A stretch of DNA of 64,000 nt from DTU018 sp029550685 (GTDB lineage Bacteria; Bacillota; Syntrophomonadia; Syntrophomonadales; Syntrophomonadaceae): the NCBI GenBank assembly GCA_035412805.1, contig DAONVO010000001.1, positions 1 through 64,000 of the forward strand, read 5' to 3'. The notes below the pieces were generated by a model. That model saw only the letters and a program-made list of their open reading frames with translations. It did not search any database and had not been told where the DNA came from. A program made the translations under genes and the position numbers. Numbering within the stretch: the stretch's first letter is position 1; each line of letters opens with the position of its first letter. Shown here piece by piece: positions 26,682 through 35,542 of the stretch.

Positions 26682-26716
26682 AATGCCACAAGGACGGGAA
26701 TCATCCTTATGGCATT
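26682..26716 (-). terminator. Hairpin after the acyl-CoA dehydrogenase gene
   Basis: Arms 26682-26694 and 26704-26716 pair over 13 positions. The single mismatch becomes a U-G wobble only in the minus-strand transcript, which fits a terminator for the upstream gene. The tail is not a strong T-run. Confidence 0.65.
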
Positions 26717-26753
26717 GCTAAAATTACTGTATGGTATTTTCAAAAAGGTTACC

Positions 26754-27896
26754 TTATCTTAATATTTGGTTGGAAATAACCACCCGCTGGATTTCATTGG
26801 TACCTTCATATATCTGCGTTATCTTAGCATCTCTCATCATCCGTTCCACCGGATATTCACGGGAATACCCATATCCACCCAGTATCTGGACCGCTTCCGT
26901 AGTAACCCACATAGCTGTATCGCCGGCAAACACCTTAGCCATGGCACTTTCCAAGCCATAAGGTTCATGAACTCCTTCTTTCCAGGCGGCCTGATATGTC
27001 AGCAGACGAGCTGCTTCTATCCTGGTCCTCATATCGGCTAATTTAAATCGAATAGCTTGCAGGCTAGCAATGGGAGCATCAAACTGCACTCTCTCTTTGG
27101 CATAGTTAAGAGCAAACTCATAAGCTCCCTGAGCAATACCAACTGCCTGTGCAGCTATCCCATTGCGCCCACCATCTAGGATCTGCATAGCAATCTTGAA
27201 GCCCTGGCCCTCTTGTCCCAGCAGGTTCTCTTTGGGAATACGGCAATCCTCGAATACTAACTCATAGGTAGCCGAAGTGCGAATACCCATCTTTTTCTCT
27301 TTCTTACCAAACGAAAACCCAGGAGTTCCCTTTTCAACAATGAAGGCACTGATGCTTTTGTGCTTAAGCTCCTTGGGGCCAGTTCGGGCAATCACTACAT
27401 AGGTATCAGCATAATACCCGTTGGTTATAAATATCTTGGTACCATTGAGAATATAGTGATTACCATCCAGACGAGCAGTAGTTTTGGTGGCGCCTGAATC
27501 ACTGCCCGCAGAAGGTTCAGTTATACCGAAAGCAGCAATTTTAGTACCAGCCGCTAACGGTGGCAGGTATTTCATTTTTTGCTCTTCAGTGCCGAACTTC
27601 CAAATCGGCCAGGACCCAAGCGAAGTATGAGCAGACAAAGATACTCCTATACCAGCATCTACCCGGGATAATTCTTCCACGGCAATACAATAGCTTAAAA
27701 AACCAGCATCGGCTCCGCCGTACTTTTCTTCCCAAGGTATTCCGCATATACCCAAGTCGGCCATCTTGTTCCATATTTGCAGATCAAAAACCTCTTGTTC
27801 ATCCCGCTCCGCTACGGTAGGTGCTACCTCATTTTCGGCAAAATCTCTGATCATCTTTCTTAACATGATTTCTTCTTCAGTCAGTCGAAAATCCAT
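26754..27896 (-). CDS. Acyl-CoA dehydrogenase (short-chain/butyryl-CoA type)
   Basis: This FAD enzyme oxidises acyl-CoA to trans-2-enoyl-CoA, the first step of beta-oxidation, passing electrons to an electron-transfer flavoprotein. The 380-residue product has the N-terminal helical domain, the FAD-binding signature FGITEPSAGSDSGATKT (about 133-149), KIFITNG, and the catalytic base E364 in QIYEGTNEIQR, the position used by short- and medium-chain enzymes. No etfAB or other beta-oxidation gene is adjacent, so it stands alone among DNA-repair and lipid genes. AGGAGG precedes the ATG. The long upstream leader contains repeats (27951-28010) and a possible operator (28099-28118). Confidence 0.92.
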   Translation of the reverse strand: MDFRLTEEEIMLRKMIRDFAENEVAPTVAERDEQEVFDLQIWNKMADLGICGIPWEEKYGGADAGFLSYCIAVEELSRVDAGIGVSLSAHTSLGSWPIWKFGTEEQKMKYLPPLAAGTKIAAFGITEPSAGSDSGATKTTARLDGNHYILNGTKIFITNGYYADTYVVIARTGPKELKHKSISAFIVEKGTPGFSFGKKEKKMGIRTSATYELVFEDCRIPKENLLGQEGQGFKIAMQILDGGRNGIAAQAVGIAQGAYEFALNYAKERVQFDAPIASLQAIRFKLADMRTRIEAARLLTYQAAWKEGVHEPYGLESAMAKVFAGDTAMWVTTEAVQILGGYGYSREYPVERMMRDAKITQIYEGTNEIQRVVISNQILR

Positions 27897-27950
27897 TACA
27901 CCAACCTCCTGTCAAGTATATTGCTGCAACCCTGATGGGTTAAATACTGT

Positions 27951-28010
27951 GATGAAATATTAGGATAGCTAATAGAATATGATGAAACCTTATGATAGCT
28001 GATATAGCAT
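27951..28010. repeat. Two 30-bp direct repeats in the acyl-CoA dehydrogenase leader
   Basis: 27951-27980 and 27981-28010 match at about 23 of 30 positions; both contain GATGAAA and GATAGCT. They lie 55-115 bases upstream of the start codon. Confidence 0.6.
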
Positions 28011-28098
28011 GAGGTTAGTTTTCCCTAAATCTCCTTTCTGTATGTTTTTTGTTATTTTGGGGAGAATACCGAGCGGAAATGGGGCAAGGCCCTAGCTA

Positions 28099-28124
28099 GT
28101 GAATGTGTTCTTATTCACATTATA
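28099..28124 (-). promoter_or_regulatory. Possible -10 box with adjacent palindromic operator, acyl-CoA dehydrogenase
   Basis: On the minus strand TATAAT (28124-28119) is directly followed by GTGAAT-N8-ATTCAC (28118-28099), a perfect 6+6 inverted repeat at the predicted transcription start. No good -35 box is seen, which would fit an activated or weak promoter. Confidence 0.45.
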
Positions 28125-28163
28125 CATAATACCATAGAACATTACTTTTAGCTTAGCTAATTT

Positions 28164-28706
28164 TTACTTACGGGTAGGTTCTTCAACCTTAAACCGGTAA
28201 AAATATTCTACGCCTGATATTACTGTGACAGCCACAGCTAGATACAACATCCATAAACCTAATGGAAAGGGCAACACCTGTTGAAAACTTTTCTCCAAAA
28301 TAACCAGCAAGATAGCTGCAATTTGGATTACCGTCTTTAATTTTCCCATCCAGCTGGCTGGTATAACTATACCTGCTTCGGCTTTGACGGCTCTCAAGCC
28401 GGTTACGGCAAATTCACGTCCCAAAATGACTATAGCTGTCCAGCCTGGAATTCTATTTAATTCCACCAAGCTTATCAATGCTGCTGTTACCAGCAGTTTA
28501 TCAGCCAGGGGATCCAGTATAACCCCCAGAGTGGTTACTTCTCGCCTTTTACGAGCTAAATAACCATCTAAACTGTCAGTTAATGCGGCGAGGGAGAAAA
28601 TTAGTGCGGCAATATAATCACCATAGGGTATGTGTACCAGCAGGATTACTACGAATATGGGAATAAGTACTATCCGTGCGATAGTAAGACTATTGGGAAG
28701 GTTCAT
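28164..28706 (-). CDS. pgsA: CDP-diacylglycerol-glycerol-3-phosphate 3-phosphatidyltransferase
   Basis: PgsA makes phosphatidylglycerol phosphate, the precursor of phosphatidylglycerol and cardiolipin. The 180-residue integral membrane protein has the CDP-alcohol phosphatidyltransferase motif D-G-x2-A-R-x8-G-x3-D-x3-D (DSLDGYLARKRREVTTLGVILDPLADKL, about 43-70, with the DG, AR, G, D, D residues in place) and several transmembrane helices. The ATG lies 17 nt inside the end of rimO. The order rimO-pgsA is common in Firmicutes. Confidence 0.95.
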   Translation of the reverse strand: MNLPNSLTIARIVLIPIFVVILLVHIPYGDYIAALIFSLAALTDSLDGYLARKRREVTTLGVILDPLADKLLVTAALISLVELNRIPGWTAIVILGREFAVTGLRAVKAEAGIVIPASWMGKLKTVIQIAAILLVILEKSFQQVLPFPLGLWMLYLAVAVTVISGVEYFYRFKVEEPTRK

Positions 28707-30036
28707 GATTGAATTCTCCGATCATATCATATTTACGCACAGCTACCATGCGGGCTTGCACGAATTCTCCATTACGTATGGGCTTATGGCTTCTTACCAT
28801 TGTAATACCGTCTACTTCAGGTGCTTGGAAATAACCTCTCCCCAGGTACAAGTTGGCGGAGATACGTGAAGAAATTAGTATCTTTTCCTCTCTACCTATG
28901 CGAGTTTTGTTCTTTTTGCGGGTTATCCCCTGTTGAAGGGTGAGAACTCGGTCAAGCCGCGAATCTTTAACCTCGTCGGGCACCTGATCAGACATACGGG
29001 CAGCCGGAGTATTATCCTGGGGTGAATAAGCAAAAGCTCCCAACCAATCAAATTCATATTCTTGTATAAAATCACACAAACGCTGGAATTGGTCCTCACT
29101 TTCCCCAGGAAAACCTACCATTACAGTAGTACGAAGCACCAGATCAGGAATCGCTTGTCTTAGCTCCCGGAGCAGTTGGCGCAAGTCTTCTTCACTGTGA
29201 TGACGGTTCATTTTCTGCAGGATGTTATGATCCACATGCTGTATAGGCAGGTCCAGATAAGGCACAACATGATCACTGTCAGCGATAGCTTTAATCATAG
29301 CTGAATTCAAATGAGCCGGATGAACATACATGAGCCGGATCCAATAATCACCGTTAATACTATTCAAGCTATAGATGAGCTGGGTTAGATCAGCACCATT
29401 GCCAAGATCATATCCATAAGACGCAGGATCCTGTCCAATAATCACCAGTTCTTTAATACCCTTATGTATAAATTCTTCGGCTTCCTTCTTTATCTCCCCT
29501 AAGGAACGGGAGCGAAGATTACCGCGAATCAATGGTATAGCACAGTAACTGCAGAGATTATTACACCCTTCGGATATCTTTATATAGGCTAACCCAGCGG
29601 GAGTAGTCAAAACCCGGGGACCTTGTTCAATAAAAACATCCGTTGCTGGGCGGACAACATTAACCCTTTGTCCTGAAGTAACTTTCTCAATCAGTTCATT
29701 TATTTCTAAAAAAGATGATACACCTATTACCCCATCCAATTCGGGAATTTCATCAAGTAACTCTTGGGCATGAAGTTGGGACATGCATCCAGCAGCTATC
29801 AGATATTGCAGAATCCCTTTACTTTTAAGCTGCGCAGTTTCTAAAATCCTGTCAATAGCTTCTTCTTTAGCCGCGGATAAAAATCCACAGGTATTAATAA
29901 CCACCAAATCAGCATATTCTAACCGGTCAGTTATGGAGTGACCCTGGCTTTTGACCAAGCCCATCATAATTTCGGTATCAACACGATTCTTAGCGCATCC
30001 TAGACTAATAAAACCTATTTTCACCTGCGGTATCAC
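28690..30036 (-). CDS. rimO: Ribosomal protein uS12 methylthiotransferase RimO
   Basis: RimO is a radical-SAM enzyme that methylthiolates an Asp of ribosomal protein S12. The 448-residue product has the N-terminal UPF0004 cysteines (C14, C50, C84), the radical-SAM CxxxCxxC at C158, C162 and C165 (EGCNNLCSYC), and a C-terminal TRAM domain. These features separate it from MiaB by the SLGCAKNRVD start. A GTG at 30036 is taken as start. A second GTG four codons later (30024), in the sequence GTGAAAATAGG, is a possible alternative. It precedes pgsA and follows rodZ. Confidence 0.93.
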   Translation of the reverse strand: MIPQVKIGFISLGCAKNRVDTEIMMGLVKSQGHSITDRLEYADLVVINTCGFLSAAKEEAIDRILETAQLKSKGILQYLIAAGCMSQLHAQELLDEIPELDGVIGVSSFLEINELIEKVTSGQRVNVVRPATDVFIEQGPRVLTTPAGLAYIKISEGCNNLCSYCAIPLIRGNLRSRSLGEIKKEAEEFIHKGIKELVIIGQDPASYGYDLGNGADLTQLIYSLNSINGDYWIRLMYVHPAHLNSAMIKAIADSDHVVPYLDLPIQHVDHNILQKMNRHHSEEDLRQLLRELRQAIPDLVLRTTVMVGFPGESEDQFQRLCDFIQEYEFDWLGAFAYSPQDNTPAARMSDQVPDEVKDSRLDRVLTLQQGITRKKNKTRIGREEKILISSRISANLYLGRGYFQAPEVDGITMVRSHKPIRNGEFVQARMVAVRKYDMIGEFNHEPSQ

Positions 30037-30047
30037 CTATTCTATTG

Positions 30048-30785
30048 TTATTCAGCAGTAAATTCCCGCTCCTTCACTTCTCCCGTTGCACCGAGAGGTT
30101 CCTGCTTTTCCCCATTAAATGTTATATCAAGTCCTCCCGCATTGCCAGCTTTTATATATATTGATTCCTTACCTTCAAATACTCTTTCTTCACCAGCCGG
30201 CAAGGTCCCGGTAAATTGAGTTTCTCCATCAACCATTACCAAAAGCCAACAGGGTTGAGTGGTTTTCAGTTCCAATAGTGCTACCGGTGTGGCACTGGGT
30301 GGTGGTGCTTCCTTTTGTTCTTCATTAGGAGCAGGGGTTTGTTCCACCGGTTGTTGTATTCCCGGGAGCTGGGGCTGATCTTCTTGTGCACCCCGATCCG
30401 CTAGATACCCCACTATATAGTTTCCAATCCAAATAGCTATAACTAAAAAGATGATTCCGGCTATAATGTTACCCCAGGGAAGAACTACTTTATTTATCGG
30501 TTCCAATGGTTCAGTCACCTGGGTTATTTGTTCCTCTTCCTGCTCGGAATAAGCTTCTAGTTTAAATCGATAAGCAAACTCGGCTTCGTCTAAGCCAAGA
30601 AATTTTGAATATCGTTTTACGAATCCCGTGGCATAAACCTGAGGAGGCAAAACATGATACTTCTCTTCTTCCAAAGCCTGTAGGTAATACTTGCGAATTT
30701 TGGTTTCCTCTTCAATTTCGTCCAAGGAGAAGCCCTGTCGTAATCTTTCTTCCTGAAGTCGCTGGCCTACTCCCACCAAAATCAC
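30048..30785 (-). CDS. RodZ-like helix-turn-helix membrane protein
   Basis: The 245-residue protein has an N-terminal Xre-type HTH_25 domain (about 7-70, GQRLQEERLRQGFSLDEIEEETKI...), a linker, one transmembrane helix (about 106-128), a Pro/Gln-rich stretch and a C-terminal DUF4115 beta domain. This is the architecture of RodZ, which links MreB to the envelope in rod-shaped cells; Bacillus YmfM is the counterpart at this position. The start is uncertain among GTG 30785, TTG 30779 and GTG 30776, all close to AAGGGGTGA. Confidence 0.88.
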   Translation of the reverse strand: MILVGVGQRLQEERLRQGFSLDEIEEETKIRKYYLQALEEEKYHVLPPQVYATGFVKRYSKFLGLDEAEFAYRFKLEAYSEQEEEQITQVTEPLEPINKVVLPWGNIIAGIIFLVIAIWIGNYIVGYLADRGAQEDQPQLPGIQQPVEQTPAPNEEQKEAPPPSATPVALLELKTTQPCWLLVMVDGETQFTGTLPAGEERVFEGKESIYIKAGNAGGLDITFNGEKQEPLGATGEVKEREFTAE

Positions 30786-30821
30786 CCCTTACTTATTTCC
30801 GGTATTTTATTTAATAACGTT

Positions 30822-31784
30822 TCACTCATTGGAGGAAGAAGCTGCCCCTACACCTATACGCACAGCTTGTCGCACTGGATAATGGTTGGATAAACCATAA
30901 ACCAGGCCAGCCAGAAGCCGGGGTATTCCAGGTTTGCATGCAAAGGCTTGTCCTGGTAACAGGGGGAAATCATGTATTTCCCCGTTATTAATATAGATCA
31001 GGCGATTAAGGCCGTCAGTCACAACCAACAACTGCTGATCGTTTTTCATAAAATTCAATCCTCCGGTGATGCACTGGTCCAACAGTATTGAATCACTGAT
31101 ACCCAAAGCTATTACCGAACAATGTCCGGTAAGATCAAAAATATCTTGCTCTTTCTCTGGATGTCCGTAAGTGCACAGCCTAGGTACCTGATCCTCATCC
31201 TTTTGATTGATAAACTGGTAAATCATTGATTGGTAGCAGGGATCCACCACCAGATATTCGCAATTAAAAACAGCCCAAGCCTGTGATGCAAAGGCTTTTT
31301 GAACTTCTTCAGACGACAAACCTTCCTCATATCTTAAGTGCTTATCAGCATAGATCCGCCTGCAGGTACGCCTATTGGACAGCCGGATAATATTACTGGT
31401 ATCAACATCCATCTGCTGCATCCGCATTAATATTTGGCTTCCCAAATCATCATTTCCTAGAACCGTCATCACCTTAGGTTCTATCCCCAGTTCCACGAAT
31501 ATTTGGGCTAATTCGATAGCCGTACCGTTCTGGTAAATATCGATTCTATGCTGGGATGTATCAACTTCAATACTCAAATAAGTACTACCCATAATTACTA
31601 CATTGGCTTGTTCACTAAAAACATATCCCTTGCCCAGAATAGCGCCCTTTTTCATAAGATTGGAAATATGTACGGCAGCAGATGATCGGGATATCCCTAA
31701 TCGATGAGCAAGATCCTCCTGGCTGATTAAAGGTTCTTTTCTCAGCAACTCGAAAATCTCTCGCTCTCTGGAGGTTAAGCGCAA
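30822..31784 (-). CDS. HTH protein with degenerate PfkB-like carbohydrate kinase domain
   Basis: The 320-residue product begins with a winged helix-turn-helix (about 1-60; LAHRLGISRSSAAVHISNLMKKG is recognisable) and continues as a PfkB/ribokinase-fold domain (VMTVLGNDDLGSQILMRMQQMDVDTSNI). The HTH-PfkB fusion is known for pseudouridine- and sugar-kinase relatives. The C-terminal PfkB signature DTxGAGD, with the catalytic Asp, is replaced by FACKPGIPRLLAG, so kinase activity is unlikely. I infer a sensor or regulator that keeps ligand binding. The TTG start follows GGGGGAGGAG. It sits 27 nt downstream of spoIIIE and upstream of rodZ. Confidence 0.75.
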   Translation of the reverse strand: MRLTSREREIFELLRKEPLISQEDLAHRLGISRSSAAVHISNLMKKGAILGKGYVFSEQANVVIMGSTYLSIEVDTSQHRIDIYQNGTAIELAQIFVELGIEPKVMTVLGNDDLGSQILMRMQQMDVDTSNIIRLSNRRTCRRIYADKHLRYEEGLSSEEVQKAFASQAWAVFNCEYLVVDPCYQSMIYQFINQKDEDQVPRLCTYGHPEKEQDIFDLTGHCSVIALGISDSILLDQCITGGLNFMKNDQQLLVVTDGLNRLIYINNGEIHDFPLLPGQAFACKPGIPRLLAGLVYGLSNHYPVRQAVRIGVGAASSSNE

Positions 31785-31811
31785 GGTTTTACTCCTCCCC
31801 CATACAAATTC

Positions 31812-34049
31812 CTAAATTGATTTACGGTTCGCATATAGTTTTTCCAGTTGCTCACTGTCTATAAGAATTTCTCGCTTTTTGTTGGCGTCCAGGGAGGATA
31901 CTATCCCCCGATCTTCCATTAAGTCCACCAAGCGGGCGGCACGGGCATATCCAATACGTAGTCTGCGCTGCAACAACGACACGGAAGCCTTTTGGCTATC
32001 CACAAACACCGCAACTGCGTCCCAAAATAAGTCATCATCGTACTCTAAATCAGCTTGCTCCAGCGAGAATTCCAGTTCGTTGATTTGATTTTCATCCTCA
32101 GCTTCATAGGCCTGCTGCTTGATAAACTCCACCGTCTTTTCTATATCCTGATCGGATACGTAAGCACCTTGTACTCTATAAGGTTTTACTGCACCAACCG
32201 GGAAAAAGAGCATATCTCCTTTTCCCAGCAGTTTTTCTGCCCCGCCCATGTCCAGTATGGTACGAGAGTCAGCCTGTGAGGAAACAGCAAAAGCAATCCG
32301 GGACGGTATATTAGCTTTGATTACTCCGGTAACTACATCAACCGAAGGTCGTTGGGTAGCAACAATTAAATGCATCCCAGCAGCTCTTGCCATTTGGGCC
32401 AGGCGACAAATTGAATCCTCAACTTCCACAGGAGCTACCATCATTAAATCGGCTAGTTCATCTATGATGATTACAATAAACGGGATTTTCTCGTCGGCTA
32501 CTTGGTTATAGCGGCTGATATCCCGTACTCCCTTTTCAGCAAACATACGATAGCGTTTCTCCATCTCAGTAACCATCCATCGTAAAACCACAGCGGCCTT
32601 TTTCGGATCAGTTACCACCGGACACATTAAATGAGGAATACCATTATAAACGGTTAGCTCTACCATTTTGGGGTCAATGAAAACCAATTTAAGTTCGTCG
32701 GGCATAGCGTTGTATAACAGACTCATGATAATACAGTTGAGGCACACACTTTTGCCAGAACCGGTGGAACCAGCAATCAATAAATGGGGCATATCCGTTA
32801 ATTTAGCCACTACTGCCGATCCGGAAATATCTTCTCCCAAGGCAAAAGCCAACGGAGTATTCAAACGGCGAAACGCCGGTGAAGACAGCAAGCTGCGCAA
32901 TCCTACACTGAGAATTTTGCTGTTGGGAACTTCTATGCCCACCGCTGATTTCCCGGGAATAGGTGCTTCTATGCGAATCCCTGGAGCAGCCAGGTTTAAC
33001 TGTAAATCATCGGTAAGACTGATTATTCTGCTGACCTTTACTCCCGGAGCAGGTGTTAATTCGTATCTAGTTACCGCTGGCCCACAGCTTACCTGATTAA
33101 CCTTGACTCCGATGCCGAAATTGGCAAAAGTCTCTTCTAAAATGGATATACTTTCTTTTATATTCTTTTTATCAATGCTGCGCTCTGAACTATCCTCACT
33201 GAGCAGCTCCAGAGACGGTTTTTGATAATGATGGTTGTCACCCTTTTTCAACGAGGCTGCTGGTGTGAATTTGGGAGAAACAGCTGGAAACTCGGGCTCC
33301 ACTTCAGGAGTTGGGTTAACCTCCATCTCTATATAATTAAGATCAGCTTTTTCAGTTACAGTAGCTTCCATACCGTGATCAATGATTATAGGCTCTGTTT
33401 TTCTTGAAACAGGGGCTGGCCTACTGTCCTCTTCGACTTCATAAAAAAGGACGTGGTTTAGCCATTTCCCAACTTTACCTAACCATTTAATCAATAATGC
33501 ACTTATTTCTGCCCAGGGCCGATTAATAATCAAAAGCAGAGAGATGCACAAACCTAGAGTTAAAAAAACCACCGCCCCGACTTGTCCCACTAATTGGAGA
33601 AACAAGTAGGCTATTCCTCCGCCCAGCACTCCCCCTCCTAAACCTTTTTGTCCTGCTGTCCAAGGAGTGAGACCTATAGGTATGTCGTATAACCCATAGT
33701 AAATCAGCACGCAGATAAACAGAAGAGAAAATCCCCACATCCTTATGGACCAAGTCTGTTTATAGACCCCTAGATGGATGGACCAGGCCAGCAGAAGAAA
33801 TGAGAATATTATAGCTCCTTCCCCAAAAGCAAGTTCCAATCCGTAAGCCACTCGTGAGCCTATCCAGCCAACTACCTTGATGTCTTCGGGAATGCCCTGG
33901 GCACGGCTAATACATATATAAATAAACAGTGCCATTACAAAAGCCACTAATGATAGAATTTCATTGCGTATTGGATTTGGCTGGGGTACCTCTTTCTTAC
34001 GTATACGCGCTGATTTTGATTTTACTGTCTTTTTCTTTATGGTTGGCAT
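31812..34049 (-). CDS. spoIIIE: DNA translocase SpoIIIE/FtsK
   Basis: SpoIIIE pumps chromosomal DNA into the forespore or away from the division septum. The 745-residue protein has four to five N-terminal transmembrane helices (about 30-175), a linker rich in Pro and Glu, the FtsK motor with Walker A GSTGSGKS (427-434) and the Walker B region IIIDELADLMM, and a C-terminal gamma winged-helix domain (LQRRLRIGYARAARLVDLME) that reads oriented DNA sequences. CAGGAG precedes the ATG. It is followed by the HTH-PfkB gene and rodZ. In Bacillus tepA-ylzJ-spoIIIE is contiguous, but here a 580-bp gap separates ylzJ from spoIIIE. Confidence 0.96.
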   Translation of the reverse strand: MPTIKKKTVKSKSARIRKKEVPQPNPIRNEILSLVAFVMALFIYICISRAQGIPEDIKVVGWIGSRVAYGLELAFGEGAIIFSFLLLAWSIHLGVYKQTWSIRMWGFSLLFICVLIYYGLYDIPIGLTPWTAGQKGLGGGVLGGGIAYLFLQLVGQVGAVVFLTLGLCISLLLIINRPWAEISALLIKWLGKVGKWLNHVLFYEVEEDSRPAPVSRKTEPIIIDHGMEATVTEKADLNYIEMEVNPTPEVEPEFPAVSPKFTPAASLKKGDNHHYQKPSLELLSEDSSERSIDKKNIKESISILEETFANFGIGVKVNQVSCGPAVTRYELTPAPGVKVSRIISLTDDLQLNLAAPGIRIEAPIPGKSAVGIEVPNSKILSVGLRSLLSSPAFRRLNTPLAFALGEDISGSAVVAKLTDMPHLLIAGSTGSGKSVCLNCIIMSLLYNAMPDELKLVFIDPKMVELTVYNGIPHLMCPVVTDPKKAAVVLRWMVTEMEKRYRMFAEKGVRDISRYNQVADEKIPFIVIIIDELADLMMVAPVEVEDSICRLAQMARAAGMHLIVATQRPSVDVVTGVIKANIPSRIAFAVSSQADSRTILDMGGAEKLLGKGDMLFFPVGAVKPYRVQGAYVSDQDIEKTVEFIKQQAYEAEDENQINELEFSLEQADLEYDDDLFWDAVAVFVDSQKASVSLLQRRLRIGYARAARLVDLMEDRGIVSSLDANKKREILIDSEQLEKLYANRKSI

Positions 34050-34134
34050 ATATTTCTCCTGAGTGCTACTTCACATAATTCCTATCGAAATGACAGCAAA
34101 ATGGTTGGGCAATTTTCAATGATATTGTAGGTAA

Positions 34135-34245
34135 ATTTCTCCAGGTGCAAAGGAATTCCTTCTGGTTCCAAAAAATACTACCAAAGCGTTAAAACTCAAA
34201 GCAAAAGGCCATATCGCAGCGAAAGCAGCCAGAGCCAAATATTAA
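34135..34245 (+). pseudogene. Possible C-terminal remnant of a lysine/alanine-rich protein
   Basis: After a stop codon at 34132 the frame is open for 36 codons and has no usable start. It encodes an amphipathic basic tail (FLLVPKNTTKALKLKAKG, then IAAKAARAKY) ending at TAA. The composition looks protein-like, but I cannot assign a family, and chance is possible. Confidence 0.25.
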
Positions 34246-34479
34246 TTATATGAATACAGAAAGGTTCTCTTTTTCTTACCACCTTGTAAATCATTCGAAC
34301 AGATAAGTAAGCAACCGCGGTTGCTGCTAAATGTCCTCCTGCTTAAGGTATGACATTGATATTGCTCAGGTTAGTATTTAAGTCCTATATTCCAAACACT
34401 GATTAGCCTGCAATGACAATTAAAAGAATAGTGCGCCGCAAATAAGTCGCTTACTGGAAAGACCGGCGCAGAATAGAAA

Positions 34480-34596
34480 AATGCCTTCCTGAACGCAATA
34501 AAAACCGCCACCATTGTCCCCTACTAGAATCTCCAAGATAAGCAGGGGCTTATTGATGGCGAACAGGTGCTGGAATTAGAGCTTGTTAAATTATAG
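34480..34596 (+). pseudogene. Possible protein remnant with one in-frame stop
   Basis: The frame reads NAFLNAIKTATIVPY, then an amber stop at 34525-34527, then NLQDKQGLIDGEQVLELE up to TAG at 34594. The continuation past the stop is protein-like. The family is unknown, and this is a weak call. Confidence 0.22.
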
Positions 34597-34631
34597 CACA
34601 GCACCAGGACAACATACCAGAAAGGTAAATA

Positions 34632-34853
34632 TTATTCGAAATCAGCTACCAGATCTATTATATTGCCGGGCTGGAATTTGCTGTTGATGTAGTCCATGGG
34701 ATCAGTGCTTCTTACCTGTATTACCCGCACCTGATTCTGCCCGCAGTTTTCTACAACCAGTTCACCTCCGGAACGCAGCTTCAGGGAAAAAGACTCTGTA
34801 GGCTTTTTATCCTCCAAAGGAAACTCAAAGGGTTCGGGAATATATAATATCAC
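34632..34853 (-). CDS. YlzJ-like small protein
   Basis: This 73-residue protein resembles the YlzJ family: an N-terminal MILYIPEPFE, a central GGELVVEN and a Asp-Pro-x-Asp-Tyr (TDPMDYINSKFQPG) segment. The function of the family is unknown. The start is a GTG whose first bases overlap the TGA of tepA (GTGA), so the two genes are translationally coupled. The tepA-ylzJ pairing is conserved in Bacillus and supports the call despite the short length. Confidence 0.82.
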   Translation of the reverse strand: MILYIPEPFEFPLEDKKPTESFSLKLRSGGELVVENCGQNQVRVIQVRSTDPMDYINSKFQPGNIIDLVADFE

Positions 34854-35542
34854 TGTATCATCCCCTCGTTTTTTTTCAACTCCTCCAGTTTTCTAAGGGC
34901 TTCAGTGACTCCCCCCACCTGATCTATTATTCCGTAATCCACCGCATCTTTCCCTACTAATACAGTTCCGATATCCCGGGCCAAATCCCCGGTTCTGAAC
35001 ATAAGTTCCCGGAACTTCTCTTCGCTGATTCTGGAATGTTCCACGACAAACCGCACCACCCGGTCCTGCATTTTATCAAGGTATTCATAGGTTTGGGGAA
35101 CACCGATTACTAGGCCAGTTAACCGTATTGGGTGTATCGTCATAGTAGCAGATGGGGCAATCAGCGAGTAGTCTGCCGCTACGGCAATAGATACCCCAAT
35201 GGAGTGACCTCCACCTAGTACAATAGATACGGTAGGCTTGGTCATGCTGGCAATCGCTTCCGCCATGGCCAATCCCGCTTCCACATCACCGCCTACGGTA
35301 TTTAACAGGATCAGCAGTCCTTTAATATTAGGGTTTTCTTCCACGGCAATTAACTGGGGAATAACATGTTCATATTTGGTGGTTTTATTCTGGGGAGGAA
35401 GAACCATATGTCCCTCTACCTGTCCGGTAATAGTTAAACAGTGAATATCACTTTTATAAGCAGGGATTTCTAATTGGCCCAGTTCCTTAATGTTGTCTAG
35501 CTTTTGTTCCTGGTTGGCTTCCGGTTGATGATTTTCTGTCAA
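34850..35542 (-). CDS. tepA: ClpP-like translocation-enhancing protein TepA
   Basis: TepA is a ClpP/enoyl-CoA-hydratase-fold serine protease homologue associated with protein export or signal-peptide breakdown. The 230-residue product shows LLILLNTVGGDVEAGLAMAEAIAS (about 88-110), the Ser region VLGGGHSIGVSIAVAADYS, the conserved MTIHPIRLTGLVIGVPQTYEYLDKMQ, and a late active-site-like MFRTGDLARDIG. The TTG start follows GGGAGAAG. It overlaps ylzJ by 4 nt and normally stands beside rnj and spoIIIE. Confidence 0.9.
   Translation of the reverse strand: MTENHQPEANQEQKLDNIKELGQLEIPAYKSDIHCLTITGQVEGHMVLPPQNKTTKYEHVIPQLIAVEENPNIKGLLILLNTVGGDVEAGLAMAEAIASMTKPTVSIVLGGGHSIGVSIAVAADYSLIAPSATMTIHPIRLTGLVIGVPQTYEYLDKMQDRVVRFVVEHSRISEEKFRELMFRTGDLARDIGTVLVGKDAVDYGIIDQVGGVTEALRKLEELKKNEGMIQ

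Larger units (their letters stand above)
34050..34631. other. 580-bp gap between ylzJ and spoIIIE with possible gene debris
   Basis: No intact gene is present. Two plus-strand open stretches look like decayed coding sequence (34135-34245 and 34480-34596), and there is a perfect 16-bp palindrome AGCAACCGCGGTTGCT at 34310-34325. The gap interrupts a tepA-ylzJ-spoIIIE order that is tight in Bacillus, so it may mark a past insertion. Confidence 0.5.

Noticed and set aside
26635..26753. A small gene between the membrane protein and acyl-CoA dehydrogenase
   Set aside because: Only a terminator-like hairpin is present; the short plus-strand frame starting nearby runs antisense through the dehydrogenase.
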